A stretch of 64,000 nucleotides of DNA from SLRI01 sp942491185 (GTDB lineage Bacteria; Pseudomonadota; Alphaproteobacteria; Geminicoccales; Geminicoccaceae): contig CALOAB010000018.1 in NCBI GenBank assembly GCA_942491185.1, positions 1 through 64,000 on the forward strand, in the 5' to 3' direction. This document shows, piece after piece, positions 55,849 through 64,000 of this stretch (position 1 is its first letter; every line of letters starts with the position of its first letter). The notes beneath the pieces are model-generated. The model ran no database searches. It had not been told where the DNA came from and worked only from the letters and a program-made list of their open reading frames with translations. Made by a program: the position numbers and the translations under genes.

Positions 55849-56688
55849 TCAGCGCTCAATCGAATGTGCCGCACCCCGCGTCGGCCGGTCGAGGATCTGC
55901 AAGGCACGGTCGACCGGCGGCACATGGGCACGCTGCCAGGAGATCGGCTGGCCGCGATAGGAGCGGCCGAGCAGAACCCACACCAGCCCGATGCTGCCGC
56001 GCGCCACCTTGATGGCGTTGCAGGCCCGGGGCGGCAGCACGCCCATGGTGAGATGCTGCTCGACCTCGAGCGTCGGCGCGTTGAACCGCGAGGCGAGGTA
56101 GTCGCGGATCAAGACGCCATCGAGGCTCTTCGGCTCGACGTCGCGCAAGGCGGCGAAGCGGTCGCCCGGCAGATAGATCTCGCTGAAGACGTCGAACTCG
56201 CCATCGACATTGAGCAGCCGGCTGAGGCGCAGGAAGGACGGCTGGGGGCCCAAGAAGCGCTCCCAAGGCCCCCCCTCGTGGATCGTCTCGATCGCCAGCA
56301 TCCGCGCATAGACGGGCAGGATGGCCTCGCCCGACTCCGAGAGAAAGCGGAAGTGGCGAATGTCATCGGCCGGTGCTCGATCGCTGCCGGCAAAGGTGTC
56401 GCCGCCGACGAACGTGCCGCGGCCGTGCACGCGGACCAGAACGCCCTTCTCGGCCAGGGTGTGCAAGGCGCGCTGGATGGTGCCGAGACTGGCGTCCATG
56501 GCCTCGGCCAATGCCGTCTCGGCCGGCAGCCGATCGCCGCGTCGCCAGACGCCGGCCTCGATCTGGGCCAGCAGCATGCTTGCGATCCGCGCATATTTCG
56601 GTTGGCGGCCGGTGCTTCTCGGCTGGCCCGAAGCCGCCGCGATGCCTTGAAAAGGCAGCACATTACCCCGCGGCCGCGATGCCGGCAT
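55849..56688 (-). CDS. GntR-family regulator, UTRA (HutC) type
   Basis: 279 residues from ATG 56688 (a TTG at 56721 is open). The winged helix reads LPAETALAEAMDASLGTIQR, ALHTLAEKGVLVRVHGRGTF. The UTRA effector domain follows (FLRLSRLLNVDGEFDVFSEI, EQHLTMGVLPPRACNAI, YRGQPISWQRAHVPP). It is divergent from the TauT-type importer/SDH-like operon and 18 bases upstream of the DUF3604 gene on its own strand, so it likely controls one or both. Confidence 0.9.
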   Translation of the reverse strand: MPASRPRGNVLPFQGIAAASGQPRSTGRQPKYARIASMLLAQIEAGVWRRGDRLPAETALAEAMDASLGTIQRALHTLAEKGVLVRVHGRGTFVGGDTFAGSDRAPADDIRHFRFLSESGEAILPVYARMLAIETIHEGGPWERFLGPQPSFLRLSRLLNVDGEFDVFSEIYLPGDRFAALRDVEPKSLDGVLIRDYLASRFNAPTLEVEQHLTMGVLPPRACNAIKVARGSIGLVWVLLGRSYRGQPISWQRAHVPPVDRALQILDRPTRGAAHSIER

Positions 56689-56852
56689 CGCGTCTCGACC
56701 TCGTGTCCTCACCTGCTTCAACGACTTGCCAACTTCGTTACATCCTCTGCAGGACTTGGCACCGCTCGACCTGTCACGCGCCCCGGCGTGAATTCGAGCT
56801 TACGCCAGAGTGCCGGCCTTCGAAAGCCGCTCGGCGTTCGGCTCGGGACAAC

Positions 56853-56881
56853 TTGACGCAACAACTCTAGAGGAGTTAGCT
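56853..56881 (+). promoter_or_regulatory. Promoter-like boxes with a palindrome between them
   Basis: TTGACG at 56853-56858 and a weak TTAGCT at 56876-56881, 17 bases apart, with the palindrome AACTCTAGAGGAGTT at 56863-56877 in the spacer. This is a plausible repressor site for the adjacent UTRA regulator ahead of the importer operon. Confidence 0.45.
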
Positions 56882-56996
56882 TTCCGTCAAGAGGAGGGCG
56901 ATCGTCTTGCTACGTCGTAAATTTCCCCAAGAAGCCGTCCTCGACCATGGCGATACAGCCCCCTTCGCGGGCAAAATGGTTCATTCGGGAGGCGTC

Positions 56997-58022
56997 ATGA
57001 CAACATCGATACATTCGACCTCGGCACGCGGCCGCATGGCTCTGGCAGCAGTGCTGGGCCTGACCTTGCTGGGAACCTCGGGGCTCGCCAGCCAGGCTGC
57101 CGCCGAAGGCACGATCCGCATCGCCGAGCAGTTCGGCGTCGGCTACCTGCCGCTGCAGGTGATGCGCGACCAGTCGCTGATCGAGAAGCACGGGCAGGCC
57201 GAGGGCCTGGAGATCACCGTCGAGTGGGCGCGCTTCTCCGGCGGCCAGGCGATGAACGAGGCGCTGCTCTCCGACAGCGTCGATGTGGGCTCCGGCGGCG
57301 TCGGCCCGCTGCTCCTCATCTGGGACCGGACCAATGGCGACGTGAAGGGCATTGCCGCCATCAACACCATGCCATTGATGCTCAATTCCAACGTCGACGG
57401 GCTGGACAGCCTCGAGGATTTCGGCCCCGACGACAAGATCGCGGTGCCGGCCGCCGGCGTCTCGATCCAGGCCCGCGTCCTGCAGATGGCCGCAGAGCAG
57501 CAGCTCGGCAGCTGGGATGCGCTCGAGAACAACCAGGTCTCGCTGCCGCACCCCGACGCCACGGCCCAGCTGATCTCGCAAGTGCCGGGCATCTCGGCGC
57601 ATCTGACCAGCCCGCCCTTCCAGTACCAGCAGCTGCAGCACGACTACATCCACAATATCCTGAGCTCCTACGACGTCATGGGCGGACCGCACACCTTCAA
57701 CTCGGTCTGGACCACGGAGGGCTTCCGCGAGGACAACCCGAAGACCTACGGAGCCTTCCTCGCCGCCCTCAACGAGGCCATGGAGATCATCAACGCCGAC
57801 AAGCCGGCGGCGGCCGAGGCCTATATCCGCGTCACCGGCTCCGGCCTGGACCAGGCCTTCATCCAGAGCATCGTCGAGGACCCGGACATCACCTTCACGA
57901 CGACGCCCTTGAACACGATGAAGTTCGCCGAGTTCATGCACGGCATCGACGTGCTGAAGAACAAGCCGGAATCGTTCAAGGACTACTACTTCGAGGACGT
58001 TCACGACCTGCCGGGCAGCTGA
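56997..58022 (+). CDS. NitT/TauT-type ABC substrate-binding protein
   Basis: 341 residues from ATG 56997 (GGGAGG upstream). The signal peptide MALAAVLGLTLLGTSGLASQ ends at an AAA-type site. The mature protein has the SsuA/TauA/NMT1 pattern: IRIAEQFGVGYLPLQVMRD, GGQAMNEALLSDSVDVGSGG, then PHPDATAQLIS and TSPPFQYQ. Families of this type bind sulfonates, nitrate, pyrimidine precursors or aromatic acids. First gene of an operon reaching at least the window end. Confidence 0.9.
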   Translation: MTTSIHSTSARGRMALAAVLGLTLLGTSGLASQAAAEGTIRIAEQFGVGYLPLQVMRDQSLIEKHGQAEGLEITVEWARFSGGQAMNEALLSDSVDVGSGGVGPLLLIWDRTNGDVKGIAAINTMPLMLNSNVDGLDSLEDFGPDDKIAVPAAGVSIQARVLQMAAEQQLGSWDALENNQVSLPHPDATAQLISQVPGISAHLTSPPFQYQQLQHDYIHNILSSYDVMGGPHTFNSVWTTEGFREDNPKTYGAFLAALNEAMEIINADKPAAAEAYIRVTGSGLDQAFIQSIVEDPDITFTTTPLNTMKFAEFMHGIDVLKNKPESFKDYYFEDVHDLPGS

Positions 58023-58024
58023 TC

Positions 58025-58873
58025 TTGGACGATCAGGCCGTCCTGGCGCGTGAGCACGAGAAGGGCGAGGCGGCGGCAGGGCCGGCCTCGCCCTTGCTCG
58101 AGGTCGATGGCGTCACGCTGCAGTACAAGACCAAGGACCACCTGGTCACCGCAACCTACCGGGTGAGCTTCCAGGTGTTCGGCGCCGATCGCTTCGTGTT
58201 GCTGGGCCCGTCCGGCTGCGGCAAGTCCACGCTGCTCAAGGGCGTGGCCGGCTTCATGGACCCGGTCGAAGGCGAGATGCGGCTCAACGGCAAGGCCGTG
58301 CACGGGCCGGGCCCGGACCGGATGATGGTCTTTCAGGAATTCGACCAGCTGCCGCCCTGGAAGACGGTCAAGCAGAACGTCATGTTCCCGCTCCTGGTCA
58401 CCCGCAAATACGGCAGGCGCGAGGCCGAGGAGCGAGCGCTCGCCTATATCGACAAGGTCAATCTGACCAAGTTCGTCGACGCCCACCCGCACATGCTCTC
58501 CGGCGGCATGAAGCAGCGGGTCGCCATTGCCCGCGCCATGGCGATGGAGCCCTTGATCCTGCTCATGGACGAGCCCTTCGCTTCGCTCGACGCGCTGACC
58601 CGGCGCAAGATGCAAGAAGAGCTCTTGAGCCTTTGGGACGACGTGCGCTTCACCGTTCTCTTCGTCACCCATTCGATCGAGGAGGCGATGATCGTCGGCA
58701 ACCGCATCCTCGTGCTCTCGCCGCATCCGGGCCAGGTCAAGGCCGAGCTCAACACCCACGATTTCGATCACCGGACCGTCGGCGGCAGCGACTTCCAAAA
58801 CACCCAGCAGCGCATCCACGACATGCTGTTCGCCGATCGCATCGAGGAAGAGGAGGTCATCGAGCATGGCTGA
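58025..58873 (+). CDS. NitT/TauT-type ABC ATP-binding protein
   Basis: 282 residues, start TTG 58025, two bases after the previous stop. Walker A GPSGCGKST, VFQEFDQLPPWKTV Q-loop, signature LSGGMKQRVAIARAM, Walker B ILLMDEPFASLD, His switch VTHSIEEAMIVGN. The permease gene begins within its last codons. Confidence 0.92.
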   Translation: MDDQAVLAREHEKGEAAAGPASPLLEVDGVTLQYKTKDHLVTATYRVSFQVFGADRFVLLGPSGCGKSTLLKGVAGFMDPVEGEMRLNGKAVHGPGPDRMMVFQEFDQLPPWKTVKQNVMFPLLVTRKYGRREAEERALAYIDKVNLTKFVDAHPHMLSGGMKQRVAIARAMAMEPLILLMDEPFASLDALTRRKMQEELLSLWDDVRFTVLFVTHSIEEAMIVGNRILVLSPHPGQVKAELNTHDFDHRTVGGSDFQNTQQRIHDMLFADRIEEEEVIEHG

Positions 58874-59773
58874 GGCACGGATCGCCGATCTCGCTTCGGC
58901 GACCGCCCCGTCCCGCCGCTGCGCGGCGAGTTCGAGGTCACGGTCAACGATGCCGGCCATATCGGCGACGTCGCCCGACCGCTTTCCACCTGGGAGAAGA
59001 TCCAGAACATCACGGCATTGCGCCGGGCCGCCATCCTGATCGCCATCGCGGTGATCTGGCAGGTCTACGCGAGCCTGCTCGACAACCCGCTGATGCTGCC
59101 CACCTTCTGGGCCACGGCCAAGGCGCTGGTCAGCTCGTTGGGCTCCGACGAGCTGCTGCTCAAGGCCTGGGTCTCGATCTCGACCCTGTTCAAGGGCTAC
59201 CTCATCGGCATCGCCATCGCCATGGTGCTGACCTCGCTCGCGGTCTCCACCCGGATCGGCAACGACCTGCTCTCGACGCTGACCTCGATGTTCAACCCGC
59301 TGCCGGCGATAGCACTCCTGCCCATCGCCATGCTCTGGTTCGGCCTCGGCGAGGCGAGCTTGATCTTCGTCCTCATCCACGCCGTGCTCTGGCCCCTCTC
59401 CTTGAACACGCATTCCGGCTTCATGGCGGTCTCCGACACGCTCAGGATGGCCGGCCGCAATTACGGCCTGACGGGTGTGCGCTACGTCATCCACATCCTG
59501 ATCCCGGCCGCCTTCCCCTCGATCCTGGCCGGCCTGAAGATCGCCTGGGCCTTCGCCTGGCGGACCCTGATCGCGGCCGAGCTGGTGTTCGGCGCCAGCT
59601 CCGGCTCGGGCGGGCTCGGCTGGTACATCTTCCAGAACAGAAACGAGCTCCTGATCGACAACGTGTTCGCCGGGCTCGCCATGGTGATCATCATCGGCCT
59701 CTTGATCGAGAACGTGATCTTCCGCTGGATCGAGGCGCGAACGGTGCAGAAATGGGGCATGCAGCGGCAATGA
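58866..59773 (+). CDS. NitT/TauT-type ABC permease, N-terminal frameshift
   Basis: About 302 residues. ATG 58866 gives MAEARIADLASATAP. A one-base slip near 58905 then leads into LRGEFEVTVNDAGHIGDVAR and the six-helix permease: AAILIAIAVIWQVYASLL, STRIGNDLLSTLTSMFNPLP, MAGRNYGLTGVRYVIHILIP (EAA loop) and GLGWYIFQNRNELLIDNVFA. No good alternative start exists in the main frame before 59012. Its TGA overlaps the ATG of the iron-sulfur subunit gene. Confidence 0.88.
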
Positions 59774-60493
59774 CCGGCGCCTTTGACCTCGTGGTCGATG
59801 TCTGGCGCGGCGACGACACGGGCGAGCTGCAGCGCTACGACGTGCCCGCAGCCGAGAAGCAGACGGTTCTCGACGTCGTCACCTTCATCCAGCGCCGCCT
59901 CGACCCGTCGCTCGCCTACCGCTTCGCCTGTCGCGTCGGCATGTGCGGCTCGTGCGCCATGACCGTGAACGGCAAGCCGCGCTGGACCTGCCGCACCAAT
60001 GTCGAGACCGTGGCCAAGGGCGGCCGGCTCGAGCTTCGCCCCTTGCGCAACATGCCCGTGATCAAGGACCTGGCTGTCGACATGGCCGGCTTCTTCGAGA
60101 AGTGGCAGGAGGCCGGCGGCCGGCTCGTGCCGACCGCGACCCGCAAGGATGCGATCGCCAAGGATCCCGCCGGCGAGCGCCGAGCGGCAGGCCGCCGATG
60201 CCGGGATCGAGTGCATCAATTGCGGCATCTGCACCGCTGCCTGCGATGTCGTCGGCTGGGACCCGGACTATCTCGGCCCCGCTGCCCTGAACCGTGCCTG
60301 GACCTTGCAGAACGACGTTCGCGACGGCGATCATGCCGGCCGCCTGGCTGCGGTCGCCGAGGGCTCGGGCTGCCTCTCTTGTCACAGCCTGGGCTCGTGT
60401 GCCCAGCACTGCCCGAACGGCCTCAACCCCACGGCCTCGATCGCCGGGCTCAAGCGGCTGGCGGTCAAGGCGGCGCTTCGGGGCGCGCTTTGA
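59770..60493 (+). CDS. Succinate dehydrogenase/fumarate reductase-like iron-sulfur subunit (one frameshift)
   Basis: About 240 residues. The 2Fe-2S site has Cys54, Cys59, Cys62 and Cys74 (CRVGMCGSC, RWTC). The C-terminal ferredoxin domain has CINCGICTAAC and CLSCHSLGSCAQHCP for the 4Fe-4S and 3Fe-4S centres. One extra G near 60165 (AAGGATCCCG, expected AAGATCCCG) breaks the frame; correcting it reads AIAKIPPASAERQAADAG. It passes electrons from the flavoprotein to the membrane anchors. Start overlaps the permease stop. Confidence 0.9.
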
Positions 60494-60855
60494 GCACGGC
60501 CGCGGTCCAGCGGCAGCGCCCGAAAAGCCGCATCGCCCTTCGCCTCTACATCCTGCAGCGCGCCACGGCGCTCATCATGGCGCCGCTCGTCCTCGTTCAT
60601 CTGGCCGTCATCGTCTACGCCACGCAGCAAGGACTGAGCGCCGAGGCGATCCTCGGCCGCACCCAGGGCAGCCTGGTCTGGGCCGGATTCTACGGGCTCT
60701 TCGTCATCGCTGCTGCCATCCACGGCACGATCGGCCTGCGCACCGTCCTCGCCGAGACCGCCGGCTGGCGCGGCCGCGGGCTGGATGTGGCGATGGCGGT
60801 CTTCGGCCTCGGCCTGCTCGTGCTCGGCCTGCGCGCCGTTGGCGCCGTCACATGA
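60490..60855 (+). CDS. Membrane anchor subunit of the SDH/FRD-like complex (SdhC-like)
   Basis: 121 residues from TTG 60490, overlapping the preceding stop. Three helices with the pattern of SDH anchors: RLYILQRATALIMAPLVLVH, GFYGLFVIAAAIHGTIGLRT and LDVAMAVFGLGLLVLGLRAV. The His residues in the first two helices are candidate haem ligands. Embedded in the B-C-D-A gene order. Confidence 0.8.
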   Translation: MSTAAVQRQRPKSRIALRLYILQRATALIMAPLVLVHLAVIVYATQQGLSAEAILGRTQGSLVWAGFYGLFVIAAAIHGTIGLRTVLAETAGWRGRGLDVAMAVFGLGLLVLGLRAVGAVT

Positions 60856-61214
60856 GCAGCCTCGCCACAGCACAACGCCTGGTGCCGGCACGCAACCACC
60901 CAGCCTACTGGGCGTTCCTGGTGCATCGGATCTCCGGCGTCGGCCTCGCCCTCTTCCTGCCGCTGCATTTCTGGGTCCTGGCCCTGCTGCTGGAGCCGGC
61001 GACAGCCGACGCCTTCTTCAGCTGGACCGACAATCCGCTGGTCAAGCTCGCCGAGACCGTGCTCGTCATCCTCCTCGCCGCCCACTTCACTGGCGGGCTG
61101 CGTCTTCTCGCACTGGAGCTGCTGCCCTGGCGCGATGTGCAGAAGACGCGGATCGCGCTCGCCTTCGGCTTTGCGCTGGCAGCAGGTCTCCTCTTCCTCC
61201 TCGTTGCCTGGTAG
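60852..61214 (+). CDS. Membrane anchor subunit of the SDH/FRD-like complex (SdhD-like)
   Basis: 120 residues from ATG 60852 (ATGA overlap). NHPAYWAFLVHRISGVGLAL resembles the quinone-site motif HR-SG of SDH anchors. Then follow FLPLHFWVLALLL, VLVILLAAHFTGGLRLLAL (His in helix) and a final helix. Works with the preceding gene product to anchor the complex and bind quinone. Confidence 0.82.
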   Translation: MSSLATAQRLVPARNHPAYWAFLVHRISGVGLALFLPLHFWVLALLLEPATADAFFSWTDNPLVKLAETVLVILLAAHFTGGLRLLALELLPWRDVQKTRIALAFGFALAAGLLFLLVAW

Positions 61215-61221
61215 GCGGACC

Positions 61222-62967
61222 ATGGCCGAACCCATCGAGCAGCACACCACCGACATCCTGATCCTCGGCTCCGGCGGTGCCGGGCTCTTCGCAGCACTGC
61301 ATGCCAAGCAGACAGCACCCGAGCTGCAGGTCACGGTCGCGGTCAAGGGCCTGCTCGGCAAATGCGGCTGCACGCGGATGGTCCAGGGCGGCTACAACGT
61401 CGCCTTGAGCCCAGCAGACTCCATCGAGCGCCACTTCATGGACACGATCGAGGGCGGCAAGTGGCTCAACGACCAGGCCCTCGCCTGGAAGCTGGTCACC
61501 ACCGCCGTCGAGCGGGTGCACGAGCTCGAGAACGAGGTCGGCTGCTTCTTCGACCGCAACCCCGACGGCTCCCTGCACCAAAAGGCCTTCGCCGGGCAGA
61601 GCTTCGACCGCACCGTCCACAAAGGCAGCCTGACCGGCATCGAGATCATCAACCGGCTGATGGAGCAGGTGCTCGCCCGCGGCATCGATCGGCTGGAGGA
61701 GCACCGGGCGATAGCACTGATCCCGGACAAGGACGGCGAGCGGCTGGCCGGCGTCCTCTTGATCGACATGCGCACCGGCGGCTTTCGCCTGGTCCGCGCC
61801 AAGGCCGTCCTGCTCGCCACCGGCGGCGGGCCCACGATGTATCTCTACCACACGCCGTCGGGCGACAAATCCTGCGACGGCATGGCCATGGCGCTGAACG
61901 CCGGGCTGCCGCTGCTCGATATGGAGATGGTCCAGTTTCACCCGACGGGGCTCCTTGCCGGCGGCGTCGAGACCCGGCTCACCGGCACGATCATCGAGGA
62001 GGGCCTGCGCGGCGCCGGCGGTCACCTCCTGGATGGCGCCGGCGAGCGCTTCATGCACCGCTACGACGCCAAGGAGGAGCGGGCCACCCGCGACATCGTC
62101 AGCCGCGCCATGTTCGAGGAGATGCGCGCCGGCCGCACCGGCGCCAATGGCGGGCTCTTCATCACCATGCGCCATCTCGATGCCGCCATGGTCAAACGCG
62201 ACTTCAAGGGCATGGTCGATCGCTGCCGCGATGTCGGCTTCGACCTCGTCTCGGGCCTCGTCGAGGTGGTGCCGACCGCGCACTACATGATGGGCGGCGT
62301 CGCCTTCGCGCCCGACTGCCGGACCGCCCTTCCCGGCCTGTTCGCCGCCGGCGAGGACACCGGCGGCGTGCACGGCGCCAATCGCCTGGGCGGCAATGGC
62401 GTGGCCAACTCGACCGTCTTCGGCGGCATCGCCGGCGACGCCATGGCGGACTGGGTGCCGAAGGAAGGCGTGCTCGCCGAGCCGGACCCGGCTGCCGTCG
62501 ACACCGCCGTTGCGCGTGCGCTTCGACCCCTGGAGCAGCAAGCGGGCGATCTGAACAGCATTCGCGAGCGGCTCTACCAGCTGATGTGGGACGAGGTCGG
62601 CATCATCCGCTCGGGCGATGGTTTGCGCGCCGCCGCTGCCGAGCTTGGCGCGCTCGAAGCCCAGCTCCAGGCGACGGGCGTCGCCGGCGCCGACCGCCGC
62701 TTCAACCTCACCTGGCAGGACTGGCTCAACCTCGAGAGCCAGCTCCTGGTCAGCCGTGCCGTTTGCGCCGCGGCGCTCGCCCGTGACGACTCCCGGGGTG
62801 CGCATTTCCGCACCGATTTCCCGACCGCCGGCGCGCTCGACCAATCGGCGAACACCGTCACGCGACTGGACGACGGCCGCATCGAGGTGACGACGCGACC
62901 GGTCGATTTCACCCATGTCCGCCCGGGCGACTCGCTCATCGACCCCGCCCAAACGGCCGCGGAGTAG
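61222..62967 (+). CDS. Succinate dehydrogenase/fumarate reductase-like flavoprotein, no covalent-FAD His
   Basis: 581 residues. FAD Rossmann motif GSGGAG at 17-22. The stretch GKCGCTRMVQGGYNVAL aligns with SHTVSAQGG of SdhA: Cys50 stands where the covalently flavinylated His is, so FAD is probably bound non-covalently. Substrate-site motifs remain: DMEMVQFHPTGL, EGLRGAGGHLLDGAGERFM, VVPTAHYMMGG, VHGANRLGGNGVANSTVFGG (usual NSLLDLVVFG is altered). Likely oxidises or reduces a dicarboxylate-like substrate with quinone as partner. Class I fumarase genes follow, suggesting dehydrogenation then hydration. Confidence 0.88.
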   Translation: MAEPIEQHTTDILILGSGGAGLFAALHAKQTAPELQVTVAVKGLLGKCGCTRMVQGGYNVALSPADSIERHFMDTIEGGKWLNDQALAWKLVTTAVERVHELENEVGCFFDRNPDGSLHQKAFAGQSFDRTVHKGSLTGIEIINRLMEQVLARGIDRLEEHRAIALIPDKDGERLAGVLLIDMRTGGFRLVRAKAVLLATGGGPTMYLYHTPSGDKSCDGMAMALNAGLPLLDMEMVQFHPTGLLAGGVETRLTGTIIEEGLRGAGGHLLDGAGERFMHRYDAKEERATRDIVSRAMFEEMRAGRTGANGGLFITMRHLDAAMVKRDFKGMVDRCRDVGFDLVSGLVEVVPTAHYMMGGVAFAPDCRTALPGLFAAGEDTGGVHGANRLGGNGVANSTVFGGIAGDAMADWVPKEGVLAEPDPAAVDTAVARALRPLEQQAGDLNSIRERLYQLMWDEVGIIRSGDGLRAAAAELGALEAQLQATGVAGADRRFNLTWQDWLNLESQLLVSRAVCAAALARDDSRGAHFRTDFPTAGALDQSANTVTRLDDGRIEVTTRPVDFTHVRPGDSLIDPAQTAAE

Positions 62968-62971
62968 GCCA

Positions 62972-63925
62972 ATGCCGACCCTGGAGAAGACCCGCGCGAT
63001 TCCGGCCCAGACCATCGAGGCCGCCGGGCTCGAGATCATGAAGAAGGCCGCGATCGAGATCCCGCGCGACTATCTCGACGGCATCAAGGCCATGCAGGAG
63101 ACCGAGCAGAACGAGCTGTCGCGCTTCGTGCTCCAGGCCATGGTCGAGAACTGGGAGGTGGCGGAGGAGGACCGCCGTGCGATGTGCGCCGACACGGGCC
63201 TGCCCCGCTACTACGTCAAGGCCGGCAACGAGGCGGTGATCGAGGGCGGCTTCGTCGCCCTGGAGCGAGCACTGCGCAGTGCGACGGCCCGCGCCACCCA
63301 CGACATCCCGCTTCGCCCCAATCGCGTCCATCCGCTGACCCGCAAGGACAACAACAACAATGTCGGCATCCTGGCCCCGGAGATCGAGTACAGCTTCGAG
63401 CCCGGCTGCGACTGGCTCGACATCACCACGGTGCACAAGGGCGGCCTCTTCGGCACCGACTACCGCATGCTGTTCCCGGGCGACGGCATCGAGGGCATCA
63501 AGCGCTTCTTCCTCGACGTCTTGATGCAGTTCGGCAGGCGCGGCCTCGCCTGCCAGCCGGCCATTGTCGGCGTCGGCCTCGGCGGGTCGAAGGACACCTG
63601 CATGGTCATCGGCAAGCAGGCCGCCTGCCTCAGGCCCGTGGGCTCGAGCCACCCCGACCCGGAGGTGGCCAAGCTCGAGGCCGAGCTCAAGGAGATCGGC
63701 AACACCATCGGCATGGGGCCGATGGGCTTCGTCGGCTCGTCCATGGTCGTCGACTGCCATGTCGAGATCGCTTTTGCGCATACCGGCGGCATGCCGATGA
63801 GCGTGCACACCTTCTGCCTGTCGTCGCGCCGCGCCACCGCCCGCATCCACAGCGACGGGCGCGTCGACTACCGCACCGATCCCATGTGGTTCACCGACCA
63901 CCACCGGCGGGAGGGCGTCGAATGA
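62972..63925 (+). CDS. Class I fumarate hydratase-type alpha subunit (or tartrate dehydratase TtdA-like)
   Basis: 317 residues from ATG 62972. Fe-S hydro-lyase alpha domain: RRAMCADTGLPRYYVKAGNE with cluster Cys72, RPNRVHPLTRKDNNNNVG, VGVGLGGSKDTCMVIGKQAA, and a final SVHTFCLSSRRATAR. In two-subunit enzymes this works with a beta subunit, whose gene starts in the overlap (ATGA). Adds water across a double bond of fumarate-like acids. Exact substrate uncertain. Confidence 0.88.
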   Translation: MPTLEKTRAIPAQTIEAAGLEIMKKAAIEIPRDYLDGIKAMQETEQNELSRFVLQAMVENWEVAEEDRRAMCADTGLPRYYVKAGNEAVIEGGFVALERALRSATARATHDIPLRPNRVHPLTRKDNNNNVGILAPEIEYSFEPGCDWLDITTVHKGGLFGTDYRMLFPGDGIEGIKRFFLDVLMQFGRRGLACQPAIVGVGLGGSKDTCMVIGKQAACLRPVGSSHPDPEVAKLEAELKEIGNTIGMGPMGFVGSSMVVDCHVEIAFAHTGGMPMSVHTFCLSSRRATARIHSDGRVDYRTDPMWFTDHHRREGVE

Positions 63926-64000
63926 GCGGCCTCAAGGAGGTCCGGCTCAAGATCCCGGTCAGCCATGACGATCTGGCGGCCTTGGAGATCGGCACCGTCG
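63922..64000 (+). CDS. Class I fumarase-type beta subunit, 5' end only
   Basis: ATG 63922 overlaps the alpha-subunit stop. The visible 26 codons read MSGLKEVRLKIPVSHDDLAA and continue LEIGTV, as at the start of fumarase/tartrate dehydratase beta subunits. Runs off the window. Confidence 0.75.
   Translation, partial: MSGLKEVRLKIPVSHDDLAALEIGTV

Noticed and set aside
54136..56856. A 906-codon open frame on the plus strand
   Set aside because: It is antisense to the DUF3604 and UTRA genes, has no domain, and follows the codon-position bias of the real minus-strand genes. Such shadow frames are common at this GC content.

Overview
The window looks like a GC-rich alphaproteobacterial chromosome segment, probably Rhodospirillales or a related order. 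The order tig-clpP-clpX-lon, an NDUFA12-type complex I subunit remnant, the glutathione-dependent formaldehyde pair frmA-fghA, a class I PHA synthase, FCD-type GntR regulators and many peptide-type ABC importers all fit. The taxon is an inference from gene content and base composition; no rRNA is present.

Layout. 1-4.26 kb is a graveyard of broken genes: NDUFA12, a VOC/glyoxalase protein, a GGDEF diguanylate cyclase, and a barnase-like RNase with a barstar. 4.26-5.39 kb is an IS630-family element. 5.4-17.1 kb reads mainly leftward: a glycerophosphodiesterase, lon, clpX, clpP, tig, a CHAT-protease/STAND-ATPase/TPR gene with a small membrane partner, and tRNA-Leu(TAG). guaA follows rightward. 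18.7-21.4 kb is a nest of mobile DNA: a second copy of the first IS630 sits inside another, dead IS630, beside a 274-bp MITE with IS5-like ends. 21.4-28.1 kb carries a nitroreductase, frmA-fghA, phaC (whose stop codon is duplicated by a second MITE) and a Pta/Ptb-like enzyme. 28.1-33.2 kb has a small membrane protein, a membrane-anchored pseudokinase, an ABC-2 exporter, an acylphosphatase and a Tat-exported DUF6134 protein.

33.3-53.5 kb looks like a nitrogen-compound scavenging island. It has two complete Dpp/Opp-type ABC importers, one with two amidohydrolases embedded, a flavin reductase, an MFS exporter, a biuret-hydrolase-like isochorismatase and allophanate hydrolase. One GntR/FCD regulator has three evenly spaced operator-like sites in front of the first importer. 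Another lies between the isochorismatase and allophanate hydrolase genes, and both of these carry the same TTGCATGCA-type upstream motif.

53.5-64 kb holds a DUF3604 protein, a UTRA-type GntR regulator, a NitT/TauT-type importer, a complete four-subunit succinate-dehydrogenase/fumarate-reductase-like complex (order B-C-D-A) and a two-subunit class I fumarase. Its flavoprotein has Cys where covalently flavinylated SdhA/FrdA have His. This suggests a dedicated dehydrogenation-hydration module for an imported acid rather than the TCA-cycle complex.

Caveat: single-base frameshifts occur in genes that should be intact (lon, sdhB, an ABC permease, both IS630 copies). Sequencing indels are therefore a serious alternative to real gene decay throughout.
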